DNA of 64,000 nucleotides from the NCBI RefSeq assembly GCF_052115485.1, contig NZ_JBFRGU010000001.1, positions 558,001 to 622,000 on the forward strand. The letters run 5' to 3'. The notes under the pieces were generated by a model. It searched no databases. It was not told where the DNA came from and worked only from the letters and a program-made list of their open reading frames with translations. Origin of the DNA: Microvirga sp052115485 (GTDB taxonomy: Bacteria > Pseudomonadota > Alphaproteobacteria > Rhizobiales > Beijerinckiaceae). This document shows positions 51,517 through 60,049 of this stretch, piece after piece. A program made the translations under genes and the position numbers. Positions within the stretch are counted from its first letter, which is position 1. Each line of letters begins with the position of its first letter.

Positions 51517-52173
51517 ATGCTTCTGATTTTCGATTGCGACGGCGTTCTCGTCGATTCAGAATTGCTCGCCTGTCAGATCGAAGCGGAATCCCTGACCGCA
51601 CTGGGATTTCCCTATACTCTCGAAGACATCCTTCGCGAGTTCGTCGGCAAGAGCATGCGCGATACCATGGCGCAAATCGAGCGCGATCATGGCCGCCCTC
51701 TTCCATCGAATTTCAGCACCGAGGCCAACCGCATTCTTTTCGCGCGGTTTGAGACGGATCTGCGTCCGATCCCCGACATTCGGAAAGCCATTCTGGCCCT
51801 CCCCCATCCGCGCTGCGTCGCCTCCTCCTCCACACCTGAGCGCATCGCGCTGTCGTTGAGCGTGACCGGTCTCAGCGCTCTTTTCAGCAATGTGTTCAGC
51901 GCCGTGGAAGTGAAGCGCGGCAAGCCTGCGCCGGATCTCTTTCTACACGCAGCGGCTCGAATGAGCGCGAATCCCGATGAGTGCATCGTGATCGAGGATT
52001 CACCTGCGGGCATTACAGGCGCGCGCGCTGCGGGCATGCGCGTGATCGGCTTTACCGGTGGCAGCCATTGCGGTGAGGGACATAGTGACAAGCTGCGCGC
52101 AGCAGGAGCGCATGAGGTCATCGACCATATGCAGGCGTTGGAAAACGCGGTGAACAATCTCACGCGATCATAG
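51517..52173 (+). CDS. HAD-superfamily hydrolase, phosphoglucomutase-like
   Basis: A 218-residue haloacid-dehalogenase family protein of subfamily IA (beta-phosphoglucomutase/phosphatase-like). Motif I is LLIFDCDGVLVDSELL (nucleophile Asp in DCDGV), motif II lies in CVASSSTPERI, motif III in VKRGKPAPDLFLHAA and motif IV in CIVIEDSPAGITGARAAG. The substrate is uncertain; such proteins hydrolyse sugar phosphates. Start ATG 51517 (MLLIFDCDG) follows GAGGAACG. It stands alone, and a large palindromic repeat follows. Confidence 0.88.
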   Translation: MLLIFDCDGVLVDSELLACQIEAESLTALGFPYTLEDILREFVGKSMRDTMAQIERDHGRPLPSNFSTEANRILFARFETDLRPIPDIRKAILALPHPRCVASSSTPERIALSLSVTGLSALFSNVFSAVEVKRGKPAPDLFLHAAARMSANPDECIVIEDSPAGITGARAAGMRVIGFTGGSHCGEGHSDKLRAAGAHEVIDHMQALENAVNNLTRS

Positions 52174-52183
52174 CAAAACCACT

Positions 52184-52384
52184 CCGTCATTCCGAGGCGT
52201 GCATAGCGCGAGCCCGGAACCCATAACCACGCTGTCGCAGAAGAAAGCGCTACCGCGGTGGGATGTCCATGATCAAATGGCGCGGTTATGGGTTCCGGGC
52301 TCCGCTTCGCGGCCCCGGAATGACGGGGGTTTAAGCACCTTTTGGCATACGAGCCCGGATTGCCTTCGGCGTCCGGGATGACGC
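52184..52384. repeat. Large palindromic repeat, family 2
   Basis: Left arm CCGTCATTCCG..GAGCCCGGAACCCATAACC pairs with right arm GGTTATGGGTTCCGGGCTCC..CGGAATGACGG over about 45 bases around a loop of roughly 45 bases. A second unit (AGCCCGGATTGCCTTCGGCG, then CCGGGATGACGC) follows. It lies between the HAD gene and the convergent gcvPB. Related elements are at 21027-21128 and 56350-56441. Confidence 0.8.
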
Positions 52385-52405
52385 ATGAGCGAAGCCTCAG
52401 AACAA

Positions 52406-52433
52406 AAATGGCCGGGACATGCCCGGCCATTTT
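52406..52433 (-). terminator. Terminator of the gcv operon
   Basis: AAAATGGCCGGG-ACATG-CCCGGCCATTTT, a perfect hairpin with A/T flanks, 19 bp after the gcvPB stop. It is nearly identical to the hairpin at 16577-16602. Confidence 0.8.
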
Positions 52434-52451
52434 GCATTCAGCTTTTCGCTT

Positions 52452-54020
52452 TTACTCCGCCGCTTCCGCGATCGGTTCCGGACGCGTCCACTTGAGAACC
52501 GGCGCGCGGGCGGCGCGTGTCTCGTCGAGGCGGCGGCGGGGAGCGTGATAGGGAGCGTCGGTGAAGCGTTCCGTCTCACCCTTCTTGGCCGACATGGCGA
52601 GATCGCGCAGGGCCGCGATGAAGAGATCGAGCGACGATTTCGATTCCGATTCCGTCGGCTCGATCAGCATCGCGCCGTGGACCACCAGCGGGAAGTACAT
52701 GGTCATCGGGTGATAACCCTCGTCGATCATGGCCTTCGCGAAATCGAGCGTGGTGACACCCGTATCCTTCAGCCATGCATCGTCGAACAGCACCTCGTGC
52801 ATGCACGGCTTGTCGCCGAAGGGTTGCGAGAACAGATCCGACAATCCGGCGCGGATGTAGTTGGCGTTCAGCACCGCATCTTCCGATGCCTGCTTCATGC
52901 CATCCGAACCATGCGAGAGCATGTAGGAAAGCGCTCGCACATACATGCCCATCTGGCCGTGGAATGCGGTCATGCGGCCGAAGGGCGTCTCATCCGCATC
53001 ACTTTTGTGCTCGACGAGTTCGAGACCATTCTTAGCCGCACGCACGAACGGCACGGGGGCGAAGGGTGCCAGACGATCCGAGAGCACCACCGGACCGGCA
53101 CCGGGACCACCGCCGCCGTGCGGCGTCGAGAAGGTCTTGTGCAGGTTGATGTGCATGGCATCGATGCCAAGATCACCCGGACGTGCTTTGCCGACGATGG
53201 CGTTGAAGTTCGCGCCGTCGCAATAGAAGTAAGCGCCTGCGTCGTGCAGCGCCTTGGCGATTTCCACCACCTGCGGCTCGAAGAGACCGCAAGTGTTCGG
53301 GTTCGTCAGCATGATCGCGGCGACATCCGGGCCGAGGAGCTTCTTCACATCGTCCACGTGGACCCAGCCGTCGTCGCGCGCGGGCACCGGCTTCACGACG
53401 AATCCGATGAGAGCAGCGGTGGCGGGGTTCGTGCCGTGCGCCGATTCGGGCACGAGCACGACATTGCGGGTCTTGCCTTCACCCTTGGCCTCGATGGCGG
53501 CCTTGATCGCCATCATGCCGCACAACTCGCCATGTGCGCCCGCCTTCGGCGAAAGCGAAACCGCCTTCGTGCCGGTGAGCGTCATCAGGTAGCGCGCGAG
53601 TTCGCTCATGAGTTCGAGCGCACCCTGCACGGTGGACACCGGCTGCAGCGGATGCACATCGGAGATGCCCGGCAGGCGAGCCATGCGCTCGTTGAGACGC
53701 GCATTGTGCTTCATGGTGCAGGAACCGAGCGGGAAGAGACCCGTATCGATGCCGTAGTTCATCTGAGACAGGCGCACATAGTGGCGCATGGCCTCAGGCT
53801 CAGAGAGACCCGGCAGGCCGATGCTGTCCTTGCGTTCCTGTCCACCGAGGCGCGCCGTGAAGGCGGCGGGCTCGTCGAGATCGACGCCGGTCGTGTCAGC
53901 GCGGCCGATTTCGAACAGCAACGGCTCGACCTGAGCCAGCGCCTTGTTGCCGGTGAAGGTCGGGTGTTCGTTGGTGCCGGCTTCACCGGCGGCGGTGGGG
54001 CGTCCTTGACGGTTCAACAT
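52452..54020 (-). CDS. gcvPB: Glycine dehydrogenase (decarboxylating) subunit 2
   Basis: The 522-residue second half of the split P-protein of the glycine cleavage system. It binds pyridoxal phosphate, with the Schiff-base lysine in MHINLHKTFSTPHGGGGPG, and decarboxylates glycine with transfer of the aminomethyl group to lipoyl-GcvH. ATG 54020 overlaps the TGA of gcvPA by one base (TGATG), so translation is coupled; the GTG at 54023 is the alternative. The start is MLNRQGRPTAAGEAGTNEHP. Confidence 0.96.
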   Translation of the reverse strand: MLNRQGRPTAAGEAGTNEHPTFTGNKALAQVEPLLFEIGRADTTGVDLDEPAAFTARLGGQERKDSIGLPGLSEPEAMRHYVRLSQMNYGIDTGLFPLGSCTMKHNARLNERMARLPGISDVHPLQPVSTVQGALELMSELARYLMTLTGTKAVSLSPKAGAHGELCGMMAIKAAIEAKGEGKTRNVVLVPESAHGTNPATAALIGFVVKPVPARDDGWVHVDDVKKLLGPDVAAIMLTNPNTCGLFEPQVVEIAKALHDAGAYFYCDGANFNAIVGKARPGDLGIDAMHINLHKTFSTPHGGGGPGAGPVVLSDRLAPFAPVPFVRAAKNGLELVEHKSDADETPFGRMTAFHGQMGMYVRALSYMLSHGSDGMKQASEDAVLNANYIRAGLSDLFSQPFGDKPCMHEVLFDDAWLKDTGVTTLDFAKAMIDEGYHPMTMYFPLVVHGAMLIEPTESESKSSLDLFIAALRDLAMSAKKGETERFTDAPYHAPRRRLDETRAARAPVLKWTRPEPIAEAAE

Positions 54021-55360
54021 CACAGAACCTCCTTCAAAGCGGCAACGAGGGCCGCGCGATCTTCATCGGTGTTCACTTCGGTCGAGGCGACGAGAAGCAG
54101 ATTGTCGAGACCAGCCTTCGGCAGGAGACGCGACACCGGCACGCCTGCAAGCACGCCCTTCTCGGCCAGACGCTCAACGACTTCGGCGGCGGGCTTTGCC
54201 AGCTTCACCGTGAACTCGTTGAAGAACGTCTTGTTGAGAACCTCGACGCCCTTCACGTTGGCAAGCGCGTCCGCGAGCTTCACGGCGTTCGCATGGTTGA
54301 TGCGGGCGAGGCGCGTGAGGCCCGCTTCACCAAGCAGCGTCATGTGAATGGTGAAGGCGAGACAGCACAGGCCAGAGTTGGTGCAGATGTTCGAGGTCGC
54401 CTTGTCGCGGCGGATGTGCTGCTCGCGTGTCGAAAGCGTCAGCACGAAACCGCGATTGCCGTCCGCATCCACCGTCTCGCCGCAGAGGCGACCCGGCATC
54501 TGACGGATGTACTTGGACTTCGCCGCGAAGAGACCGACATAGGGCCCGCCGAAGTTCAGCGCGTTGCCGATGGACTGGCCTTCACCGACCACGATGTCGG
54601 CATCCTGGCTGCCCGGCGATGAAAGAAGCCCGAGCGACACGACTTCCGTGAACACCGCGATGAGCAGCGCGCCGTGCTTGTGCGCCTTCTCGGCGATGGG
54701 CTTCAAATCGCGCACGTTGCCGAACACGTCCGGCGACTGCACGACGACGCATGAGGTAGTGTCATCGATCTGCGAGAGAATGTCTTCGGTGCCCGAAACA
54801 TCGGCGTTGAGCGCGACGACATCGTCGCTCGCCATCTCGGAGAGCGTCTTCACCACATCGATGTAGTGCGGATGTAGGCCGCCGGAGAGCACTGCCTTGC
54901 GGCGCTTGGTGACGCGATGCGCCATGAGCACCGCTTCACCCGTGCCGGTCGAGCCGTCATACATGGAGGCGTTCGCCACTTCCATGCCGGTGAGCGCCGC
55001 CACCTGAGTCTGGAACTCGAACAGATATTGCAGCGTGCCTTGCGCGATTTCCGGCTGATACGGCGTGTAGCTGGTCAGAAACTCGGAGCGCTGGATCAGG
55101 TGATCCACCGTCGCCGGAACGTGGTGCTTGTAAGCGCCCGCGCCGACGAAGAACGGCACGCTCGACGCGGATATGTTCTTCGACGACATACGCGAGAGAA
55201 TGCGCTCGACTTCCAACTCGCCCTTGCGGCGAGGAAGATCGACAGGCGCTTTCAGGAGCTTGTCCTTCGGGATGTCGGCGAAAAGATCGTCGACCGACTT
55301 GACCCCGATCCGCGCGAGCATCTCGCCGCGATCGGTCTCGGAGAGGGGGAGATAGCGCAT
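54020..55360 (-). CDS. gcvPA: Glycine dehydrogenase (decarboxylating) subunit 1
   Basis: The 446-residue first half of split P-protein, which lacks the lysine but forms the heterotetramer with GcvPB. MRYLPLSETDRGEMLARIGV is the usual start (ATG 55360; a TTG at 55366 is upstream). SSVPFFVGAGAYKHHVPATV, then YTPYQPEIAQGTLQYLFEFQ and GMEVANASMYDGSTG are conserved. Split gcvPA/gcvPB is common in Alphaproteobacteria and Firmicutes; enterobacteria have the fused form. It follows osmC with a family-1 repeat between. Confidence 0.96.
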   Translation of the reverse strand: MRYLPLSETDRGEMLARIGVKSVDDLFADIPKDKLLKAPVDLPRRKGELEVERILSRMSSKNISASSVPFFVGAGAYKHHVPATVDHLIQRSEFLTSYTPYQPEIAQGTLQYLFEFQTQVAALTGMEVANASMYDGSTGTGEAVLMAHRVTKRRKAVLSGGLHPHYIDVVKTLSEMASDDVVALNADVSGTEDILSQIDDTTSCVVVQSPDVFGNVRDLKPIAEKAHKHGALLIAVFTEVVSLGLLSSPGSQDADIVVGEGQSIGNALNFGGPYVGLFAAKSKYIRQMPGRLCGETVDADGNRGFVLTLSTREQHIRRDKATSNICTNSGLCCLAFTIHMTLLGEAGLTRLARINHANAVKLADALANVKGVEVLNKTFFNEFTVKLAKPAAEVVERLAEKGVLAGVPVSRLLPKAGLDNLLLVASTEVNTDEDRAALVAALKEVL

Positions 55361-55380
55361 CAGCAAAAACCTTATGCGTT

Positions 55381-55446
55381 AGAGCATGATCCGGAAAAGT
55401 GGAGCCCGGTTTACCGACAAGATCATGCGAAGCCAAAGAACAGAGA
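55381..55446. repeat. Partial copy of family 1 repeat (5' half only)
   Basis: AGAGCATGATCCGGAAAAGTGG, CCGGTTTACCGACAAGATCA and CCAAAGAACAGAGAC. It matches the 5' halves of 4363-4470 and 7351-7446 but lacks the hairpin end. It lies in the gcv operon between osmC and gcvPA. Confidence 0.7.
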
Positions 55447-55469
55447 CGGGCCATATTCATGGCCCGGCT

Positions 55470-55943
55470 CTAATGCGAGGGAATGCCCGCAACGACAACT
55501 TCCGTGAGCACGGAATTCGCGATGAAGCATTCCTGGTGAGACAAGTGATGAAGGTCGGCAATCTGCTCGGGCGTCGGAACTTTGTCGCCGGAGAATTCGA
55601 TGATCGGATCGAGCGTGACCTTGGAGACAAAGAGCTTGCCCTTCGCGTTAGGAGTCATCACGCCGACGGCGCGATCCTCGTAACGGTCGATCACATAGCG
55701 TTTCTTCGCCGCGATCGAGAGAAACGTCAGCATGTGGCAGCTTGCGACGGCTGCGACGAACGCTTCTTCCGGATCGATGGCGTCTTCACGCGAAAGCGGT
55801 AGCGGCACCACTGAAGGCGATGCCGATCCCGGAACTTCAATGCCACAGTCGAAACGCCAACGATGACCACGGCTATAATCGCCGCCTGCGAAGGATCTTC
55901 CTTCGCGAGTCCAGGTCACCGTGGCTTCGTATTCGTGTGACAT
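55470..55943 (-). CDS. OsmC-family peroxiredoxin-like protein
   Basis: A 157-residue OsmC/Ohr-fold protein, which reduces organic peroxides through two cysteines. Those cysteines are visible in AVASCHMLTFLS (about residue 68) and HLSHQECFIANS (about 139), as in active members of the family. It begins MSHEYEATVTWTREGRSFAG. It is inserted between gcvH (14 bp away) and gcvPA of the glycine cleavage operon, an unusual place, so it is probably cotranscribed with them and shares the glycine riboswitch. The functional link is unknown. Confidence 0.92.
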   Translation of the reverse strand: MSHEYEATVTWTREGRSFAGGDYSRGHRWRFDCGIEVPGSASPSVVPLPLSREDAIDPEEAFVAAVASCHMLTFLSIAAKKRYVIDRYEDRAVGVMTPNAKGKLFVSKVTLDPIIEFSGDKVPTPEQIADLHHLSHQECFIANSVLTEVVVAGIPSH

Positions 55944-55957
55944 GATTGTCGTGCTCG

Positions 55958-56332
55958 TTACGAAATCGACTTCACGAATTCCTGGTACTGCTCTTCGGTC
56001 AGAAGACCATCGAGCTCGCTCGGGTTCGTGATGCGCAGCTTCAGGAACCAGCCGCGACCGGCCGCATCTTCATTGACCGTGCCGGGCGTGCCTTCGAGAA
56101 CGGAGTTGACCTCGAGCACTTCGCCGGAGACCGGAGCATAGACTTCGCTCGCAGCCTTCACGCTCTCGACGACAGCAGCTTCGGCGCCCTTGGCGAGCGT
56201 CTTGCCGACGGCCGGCAATTCAACGAACACGACATCGCCCAACTGCGCCTGAGCGTAGTCGGAAATGCCGACGATGCCGGCATCGCCTTCGACGCGGACG
56301 TATTCGTGATCCTTTGTGTAACGCGTGGTCAT
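55958..56332 (-). CDS. gcvH: Glycine cleavage system H protein
   Basis: A 124-residue lipoyl carrier that shuttles the aminomethyl group between P, T and L proteins. The lipoyl lysine is Lys59 in VVESVKAASEVYAPVSG and the fold-defining GISDYAQAQLGDVVFVELP precedes it. It starts MTTRYTKDHEYVRVEGD. It is downstream of gcvT across a family-2 palindrome of about 90 bases. Confidence 0.97.
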   Translation of the reverse strand: MTTRYTKDHEYVRVEGDAGIVGISDYAQAQLGDVVFVELPAVGKTLAKGAEAAVVESVKAASEVYAPVSGEVLEVNSVLEGTPGTVNEDAAGRGWFLKLRITNPSELDGLLTEEQYQEFVKSIS

Positions 56333-56349
56333 TTGATGATCCCCTTTGG

Positions 56350-56441
56350 GTCATCCCGGCCAAGCAGAGCGCGAGCCGGGATCGTTTGAAGAATGAAGTT
56401 CAAAGAAACGATCCCGGATCGGCAAAGCCGTCCGGGATGAC
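56350..56441. repeat. Palindromic repeat, family 2, between gcvT and gcvH
   Basis: GTCATCCCGG..GAGCCGGGATCGTTT pairs with AAACGATCCCGGATCGG..CCGGGATGAC around a GAAGAATGAAGTTCAAAG loop. In the transcript it forms a large hairpin inside the operon, which could act as a partial terminator or a processing/stability element. Confidence 0.8.
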
Positions 56442-56443
56442 GT

Positions 56444-57586
56444 TTATCTCTTGTAGCGATGCGGTGCGAACGGCATGGCCGCGACCTTGGCCGGAATCGG
56501 CTTGCCGCGAACCATAAGATGAAGGTCCGTTCCGACAGCGGAAACGTCCTTTGAGACATAACCCATGGCGACCGGACCGTTGACAGTGGGGCCGAAGCCG
56601 CCGGACGTCACAACGCCGACTTCACGGCCATCGGGCGTGGTGATCGGCGTGCCCTCACGAGCGGGTGCGCGTCCGTCGGGCTTGATACCGACGCGCACAC
56701 GGGCCGCGCCATCCTTGATCTCACGCTGGATGCGCGCGGCACCCGGGAAGCCGCCTTCCTCCCGGCGACGCTTCTGGATCGACCAGATGAGGCCACCCTC
56801 GATAGGCGAGGTGGTGGTGTCGATGTCGTGACCGTAAAGGCAGAGACCAGCTTCAAGGCGAAGCGAATCGCGTGCGCCGAGGCCGATGGCCTTCACCTCG
56901 GGATCCGCCAAGAGCGCCCGCCACAGGGCGACTGCTTTGTCCGCCTTCACGGAGATCTCGTAGCCGTCTTCACCAGTATAGCCGGAGCGCGACAGATGAA
57001 CATCGAGGCCGGCAACCTTGGTCATCTTGGCGGCCATGAAGGCCATATCGGCCGTGTCCGGAGCCAACCGCGCCATCACCTCGGCCGCTTTCGGGCCCTG
57101 GATGGCGACAAGCGCGCGGTCGTCCACACGCACGAGCTTCACATTGGCAGGAAGGCGGGCCTGCATATGCGCATAGTCCGCCTCCTTCATGGAGGCGTTG
57201 ACCACCAGCATCAGCTTGCCTTCAAAGGCCGGGTCGCCCGAGCGGGTCACCATGAGATCGTCAAGAATGCCACCCTCGTCGCTGAGCAACTGGGAATAGC
57301 GCTGCTGGCCGGGCTTGAGGTTCACAATGTCGGCGGGAATCAACGTCTCGAGCGCCCGAGCCGTGGTCTCGTGATCAGGGCCGACAAGGAGGGCCTGACC
57401 CATATGCGAGACATCGAACAGGCCCGCGTGATCGCGGGTCCAGTTGTGCTCGGTCATGATGCCGGTCGGATATTGCACCGGCATGTCGTAGCCCGCGAAG
57501 GGCACCATGCGGGCTCCGAGCGCGACGTGTTCGGCATGAAGCGGAGTAACAAGAAGCGGCTCGTCGGAATGGGCTGACTCGGCCAT
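56444..57586 (-). CDS. gcvT: Aminomethyltransferase (glycine cleavage T protein)
   Basis: A 380-residue T protein that transfers the aminomethyl carbon to tetrahydrofolate, releasing ammonia. Conserved segments are LHAEHVALGARMVPFAGYDM, then DVSHMGQ and SRSGYTGEDGYEISV. The start ATG 57586 (MAESAHSDEPLLV) is set by GGAGGGAACCCG directly before it; the frame opens at 57613 inside the riboswitch leader. It is the first gene of the glycine cleavage operon and follows a tandem glycine riboswitch. GcvL is not in the window. Confidence 0.96.
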   Translation of the reverse strand: MAESAHSDEPLLVTPLHAEHVALGARMVPFAGYDMPVQYPTGIMTEHNWTRDHAGLFDVSHMGQALLVGPDHETTARALETLIPADIVNLKPGQQRYSQLLSDEGGILDDLMVTRSGDPAFEGKLMLVVNASMKEADYAHMQARLPANVKLVRVDDRALVAIQGPKAAEVMARLAPDTADMAFMAAKMTKVAGLDVHLSRSGYTGEDGYEISVKADKAVALWRALLADPEVKAIGLGARDSLRLEAGLCLYGHDIDTTTSPIEGGLIWSIQKRRREEGGFPGAARIQREIKDGAARVRVGIKPDGRAPAREGTPITTPDGREVGVVTSGGFGPTVNGPVAMGYVSKDVSAVGTDLHLMVRGKPIPAKVAAMPFAPHRYKR

Positions 57587-57635
57587 CGGGTTCCCTCCAA
57601 AGGCGTGTTTCATCAGGCCTTACGGCCCGTTCACG

Positions 57636-57832
57636 CCCCCTCTGTCCCGAGACCTGAGAGATTTCCCTAACGCCTTTCGGCGAAGGTTACGCCCGTCGGT
57701 GGGCGACATCTTGCGATATCGCCGCTTTCCAGAGTGCCAGCTCCCGCGCGGTCCTTTGGCCTGAGCGTTTCCGGGGCGGTTGCGCCTTCGGCGCCGGGGC
57801 CCTTTCGGGTCCGGTCTCTTCCGCGGGGATCA
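57636..57832 (-). ncRNA. Tandem glycine riboswitch upstream of gcvT
   Basis: Read on the minus strand, two aptamer-like halves follow each other. The first has GCGGAAGAGACCGG, CGCCGAAGGCGCAA and CGCTCAGGCCAAAGGACC. The second has CGCCGAAAGGCGTTAGGGAA and CTCTCAGGTCTCGGGACAGA. These match the conserved parts of glycine aptamers (GGAGAG / GCGCCGAAGG / CTCTCAGGCAAAAGGAC). In bacteria such switches turn on gcv genes when glycine is high. Start and end are approximate by a few bases. Confidence 0.92.
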
Positions 57833-58003
57833 TCGGCTGTTGAAAGCTGTGGCGAGGAATCGTCACTCTGTCAATCAAACAGGCTGCCGCAAATGCCGTC
57901 TTAACGCTTAATTGACGGCGAGGCCGCGAGGCCCCATGTATAGGGGCATCTTTTCACAGAAGGGGAGACCTGCGGCCTGACCGGTCGATAGCTCCTGACA
58001 TCG

Positions 58004-59314
58004 TTGATCGAACTGGCCATCGCTCTTGTCCTCGTCGCCTTGAATGGCGTCTTCGCTCTTTCCGAACTTGCTCTCGTTTCTTCCCGGCGCCCCCGCCTGA
58101 AGGCCATGGCCGAACAAGGCCGCTCCGGAGCCACCGCCGCCCTCGCCTTGCTCGAGGATTCCGGCCGTTTTCTCTCCACCGTCCAGATCGGCATCACCCT
58201 CGTCGGCATCCTTGCCGGTGCCTTTTCCGGCGCGGCGCTCGGTGCGAAGCTCACGCTGATCCTGCTCGATGCCGGCGTTCCCCGTGCCGGCGCGGAGCCG
58301 CTCGGCTACGGCATTGTGATCGGACTGATCACGTATCTCTCCATCGTCATCGGCGAATTGGTGCCCAAACAGGTAGCGCTCCGGGACCCGGAGCCCGTGG
58401 CCTGCCTCGTCGCGCCGATGATGGTGCTGCTGTCGAAGATCGCTGCTCCTGCGGTCTGGCTTCTGAACGCCTCGACGCGTCTGATCTTTCGTTTTTTCGG
58501 CACGAGTTCGGGCAGCGAATCGACGGTCACGGAAGAGGAACTCAAGATGCTCGTCGGCGAGGCCGAGAGCGCAGGCGTGATCGAGGAGGAGGAGCGCCGC
58601 ATGATCGCGGGGGTTCTGCGCCTCGGCGACCGGCAAGTGCGCGGCCTCATGACACCTCGCACGGATGTGGACTGGATCGATTTGGACGAAGACGATCCGG
58701 AAGCGATTCGAAAACTCCTGATGGAGACGATTCATTCACGTCTACCGGTGAGCGAGGGCAATACCGACAACATGATCGGTGTCGTGCAATCGCGGCAGCT
58801 TCTGGCGGCCATCCTGGCGGGTGAAGAACTCGACATCCGCAAGCTCGTACGCACAGCGCCCGTTATCCCGGACACGCTTTATGCTCTCGACGCGCTGACC
58901 CTGTTGCGCGATTCGGAAGTCCCCATGGCGCTCGTCCATGACGAATACGGCCATTTCGAAGGTATCGTGACGCCGGCGGACGCTCTCGAGGCCATTGCCG
59001 GCGCCTTCCGTTCGGATGTGGAAACGGAAGAGCCGGATGCGGTGCGCCGCGAGGACGGCTCATGGTTGCTTGCCGGCTCCATGCCCGTCGATGAAATGGC
59101 CGAGACCTTGAGCATCCCCCTTCCCGATAGTCGCGGGTATCACACGGTCGGCGGGCTGGTGATCAGCGAGTTGCAGCATCTCCCGGCTACCGGCGAATAC
59201 GTGGATGCATTCGGTTGGCGTTTCGAGGTGATCGACCTCGATGGCCGCCGGATCGACAAGGTACTCGCGTCTCCGCTGCTCAAAAGGGTCGGCGGGTCGC
59301 TCAAGCGCTCATGA
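58004..59314 (+). CDS. DUF21/CBS/CorC_HlyC membrane protein (hemolysin-type, CNNM-like)
   Basis: A 436-residue protein. A DUF21 transmembrane domain with about four helices (residues 1-180, starting MIELAIALVLVALNGVFALS), two CBS domains (about 205-320, including VRGLMTPRTDVDWIDLDED and HSRLPVSEG), and a C-terminal CorC_HlyC domain (about 345-430). This is the CNNM/CorC-like architecture linked to Mg2+ and Co2+ export, still annotated in many genomes as hemolysin. The start is the TTG at 58004, since the first helix would otherwise be lost. A terminator follows. Confidence 0.92.
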   Translation: MIELAIALVLVALNGVFALSELALVSSRRPRLKAMAEQGRSGATAALALLEDSGRFLSTVQIGITLVGILAGAFSGAALGAKLTLILLDAGVPRAGAEPLGYGIVIGLITYLSIVIGELVPKQVALRDPEPVACLVAPMMVLLSKIAAPAVWLLNASTRLIFRFFGTSSGSESTVTEEELKMLVGEAESAGVIEEEERRMIAGVLRLGDRQVRGLMTPRTDVDWIDLDEDDPEAIRKLLMETIHSRLPVSEGNTDNMIGVVQSRQLLAAILAGEELDIRKLVRTAPVIPDTLYALDALTLLRDSEVPMALVHDEYGHFEGIVTPADALEAIAGAFRSDVETEEPDAVRREDGSWLLAGSMPVDEMAETLSIPLPDSRGYHTVGGLVISELQHLPATGEYVDAFGWRFEVIDLDGRRIDKVLASPLLKRVGGSLKRS

Positions 59315-59316
59315 AA

Positions 59317-59340
59317 AAGGCGCGCCGCTTGGCGCGCCTT
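59317..59340. terminator. Terminator between convergent genes
   Basis: AAGGCGCGCC-GCTT-GGCGCGCCTT is a perfect 10-bp stem after the CBS protein stop and before the stop of the convergent lipoprotein. Confidence 0.75.
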
Positions 59341-59416
59341 CGAATTCCCGTGACCTGAAACATAATCGCCCAACCAGACGCGATCACGCGTCGGTATGGG
59401 CGATTGTCCAAAACTT

Positions 59417-60013
59417 TTAGCGGCGAGCGCGACGAGCCGGTTGCGCGGCTGCGGCGCTGCCCAGGCCGACTTCGATCACGAAATCATTCACGCTTGCGGA
59501 CGAAACCACGATTCCCTCGTCGATGACGGTGAACTGGCCCTGCGTATCGCCCGCCGGGATCGAGGCAGAACCGCGAACCACCCGGTTGGAGAAGACGGTA
59601 TCGCCGCTCCTCACCACCACGCGCACCGGCACGTCGAACCGGCCACCCGAACCGCCGCCGGCTCCGAGAAGAACTCTGCCCTGCACGCCGACTTTCACGA
59701 CCGTCGAGCCGTCCTGACGGCCGACGCATTCGCGCGCCATTTGGCCTAGCGAGATTTGGCTCCGCAACCCGGCGGCATCGCCCACCCGGCCGCCCGAATA
59801 GGCCTGCATCGCCGCGCCGCCTTCGAACACATCGATCGACGGGCAGAACACGTCCTCGATCACCGCCGGCAGCGGCTCCGGCACGGTCGTACCGGCGAAG
59901 AGCACCATGTTGCCGAGGGTCGAACCGCCCTCACCCGGCGTGCCGCATCCGGCCAGAGCGGCCACGCCGAGCAAAACTGCTCCAAGTGCAGATTTCCTGC
60001 CAAATCCCATCAT
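59417..60013 (-). CDS. Putative lipoprotein of unknown function
   Basis: A 198-residue protein. The N-terminus MMGFGRKSALGAVLLGVAAL followed by AGCG gives a lipobox (LAGC, Cys at about 23), so it is probably an outer-membrane or periplasmic lipoprotein. The mature part is rich in Gly/Val and has one feature resembling a beta-sandwich (GRFDVPVRVVVRSGDTVFSN). No family is recognised. It lies upstream in the same direction of nothing in particular and downstream of the IalB gene (37 bp). Either of the first two ATGs is possible. The RRARR end is very basic. Confidence 0.78.
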   Translation of the reverse strand: MMGFGRKSALGAVLLGVAALAGCGTPGEGGSTLGNMVLFAGTTVPEPLPAVIEDVFCPSIDVFEGGAAMQAYSGGRVGDAAGLRSQISLGQMARECVGRQDGSTVVKVGVQGRVLLGAGGGSGGRFDVPVRVVVRSGDTVFSNRVVRGSASIPAGDTQGQFTVIDEGIVVSSASVNDFVIEVGLGSAAAAQPARRARR

Positions 60014-60049
60014 TTTGCCCCCCGAAGGCTCTTTTCGTCGTCCTGCCGT

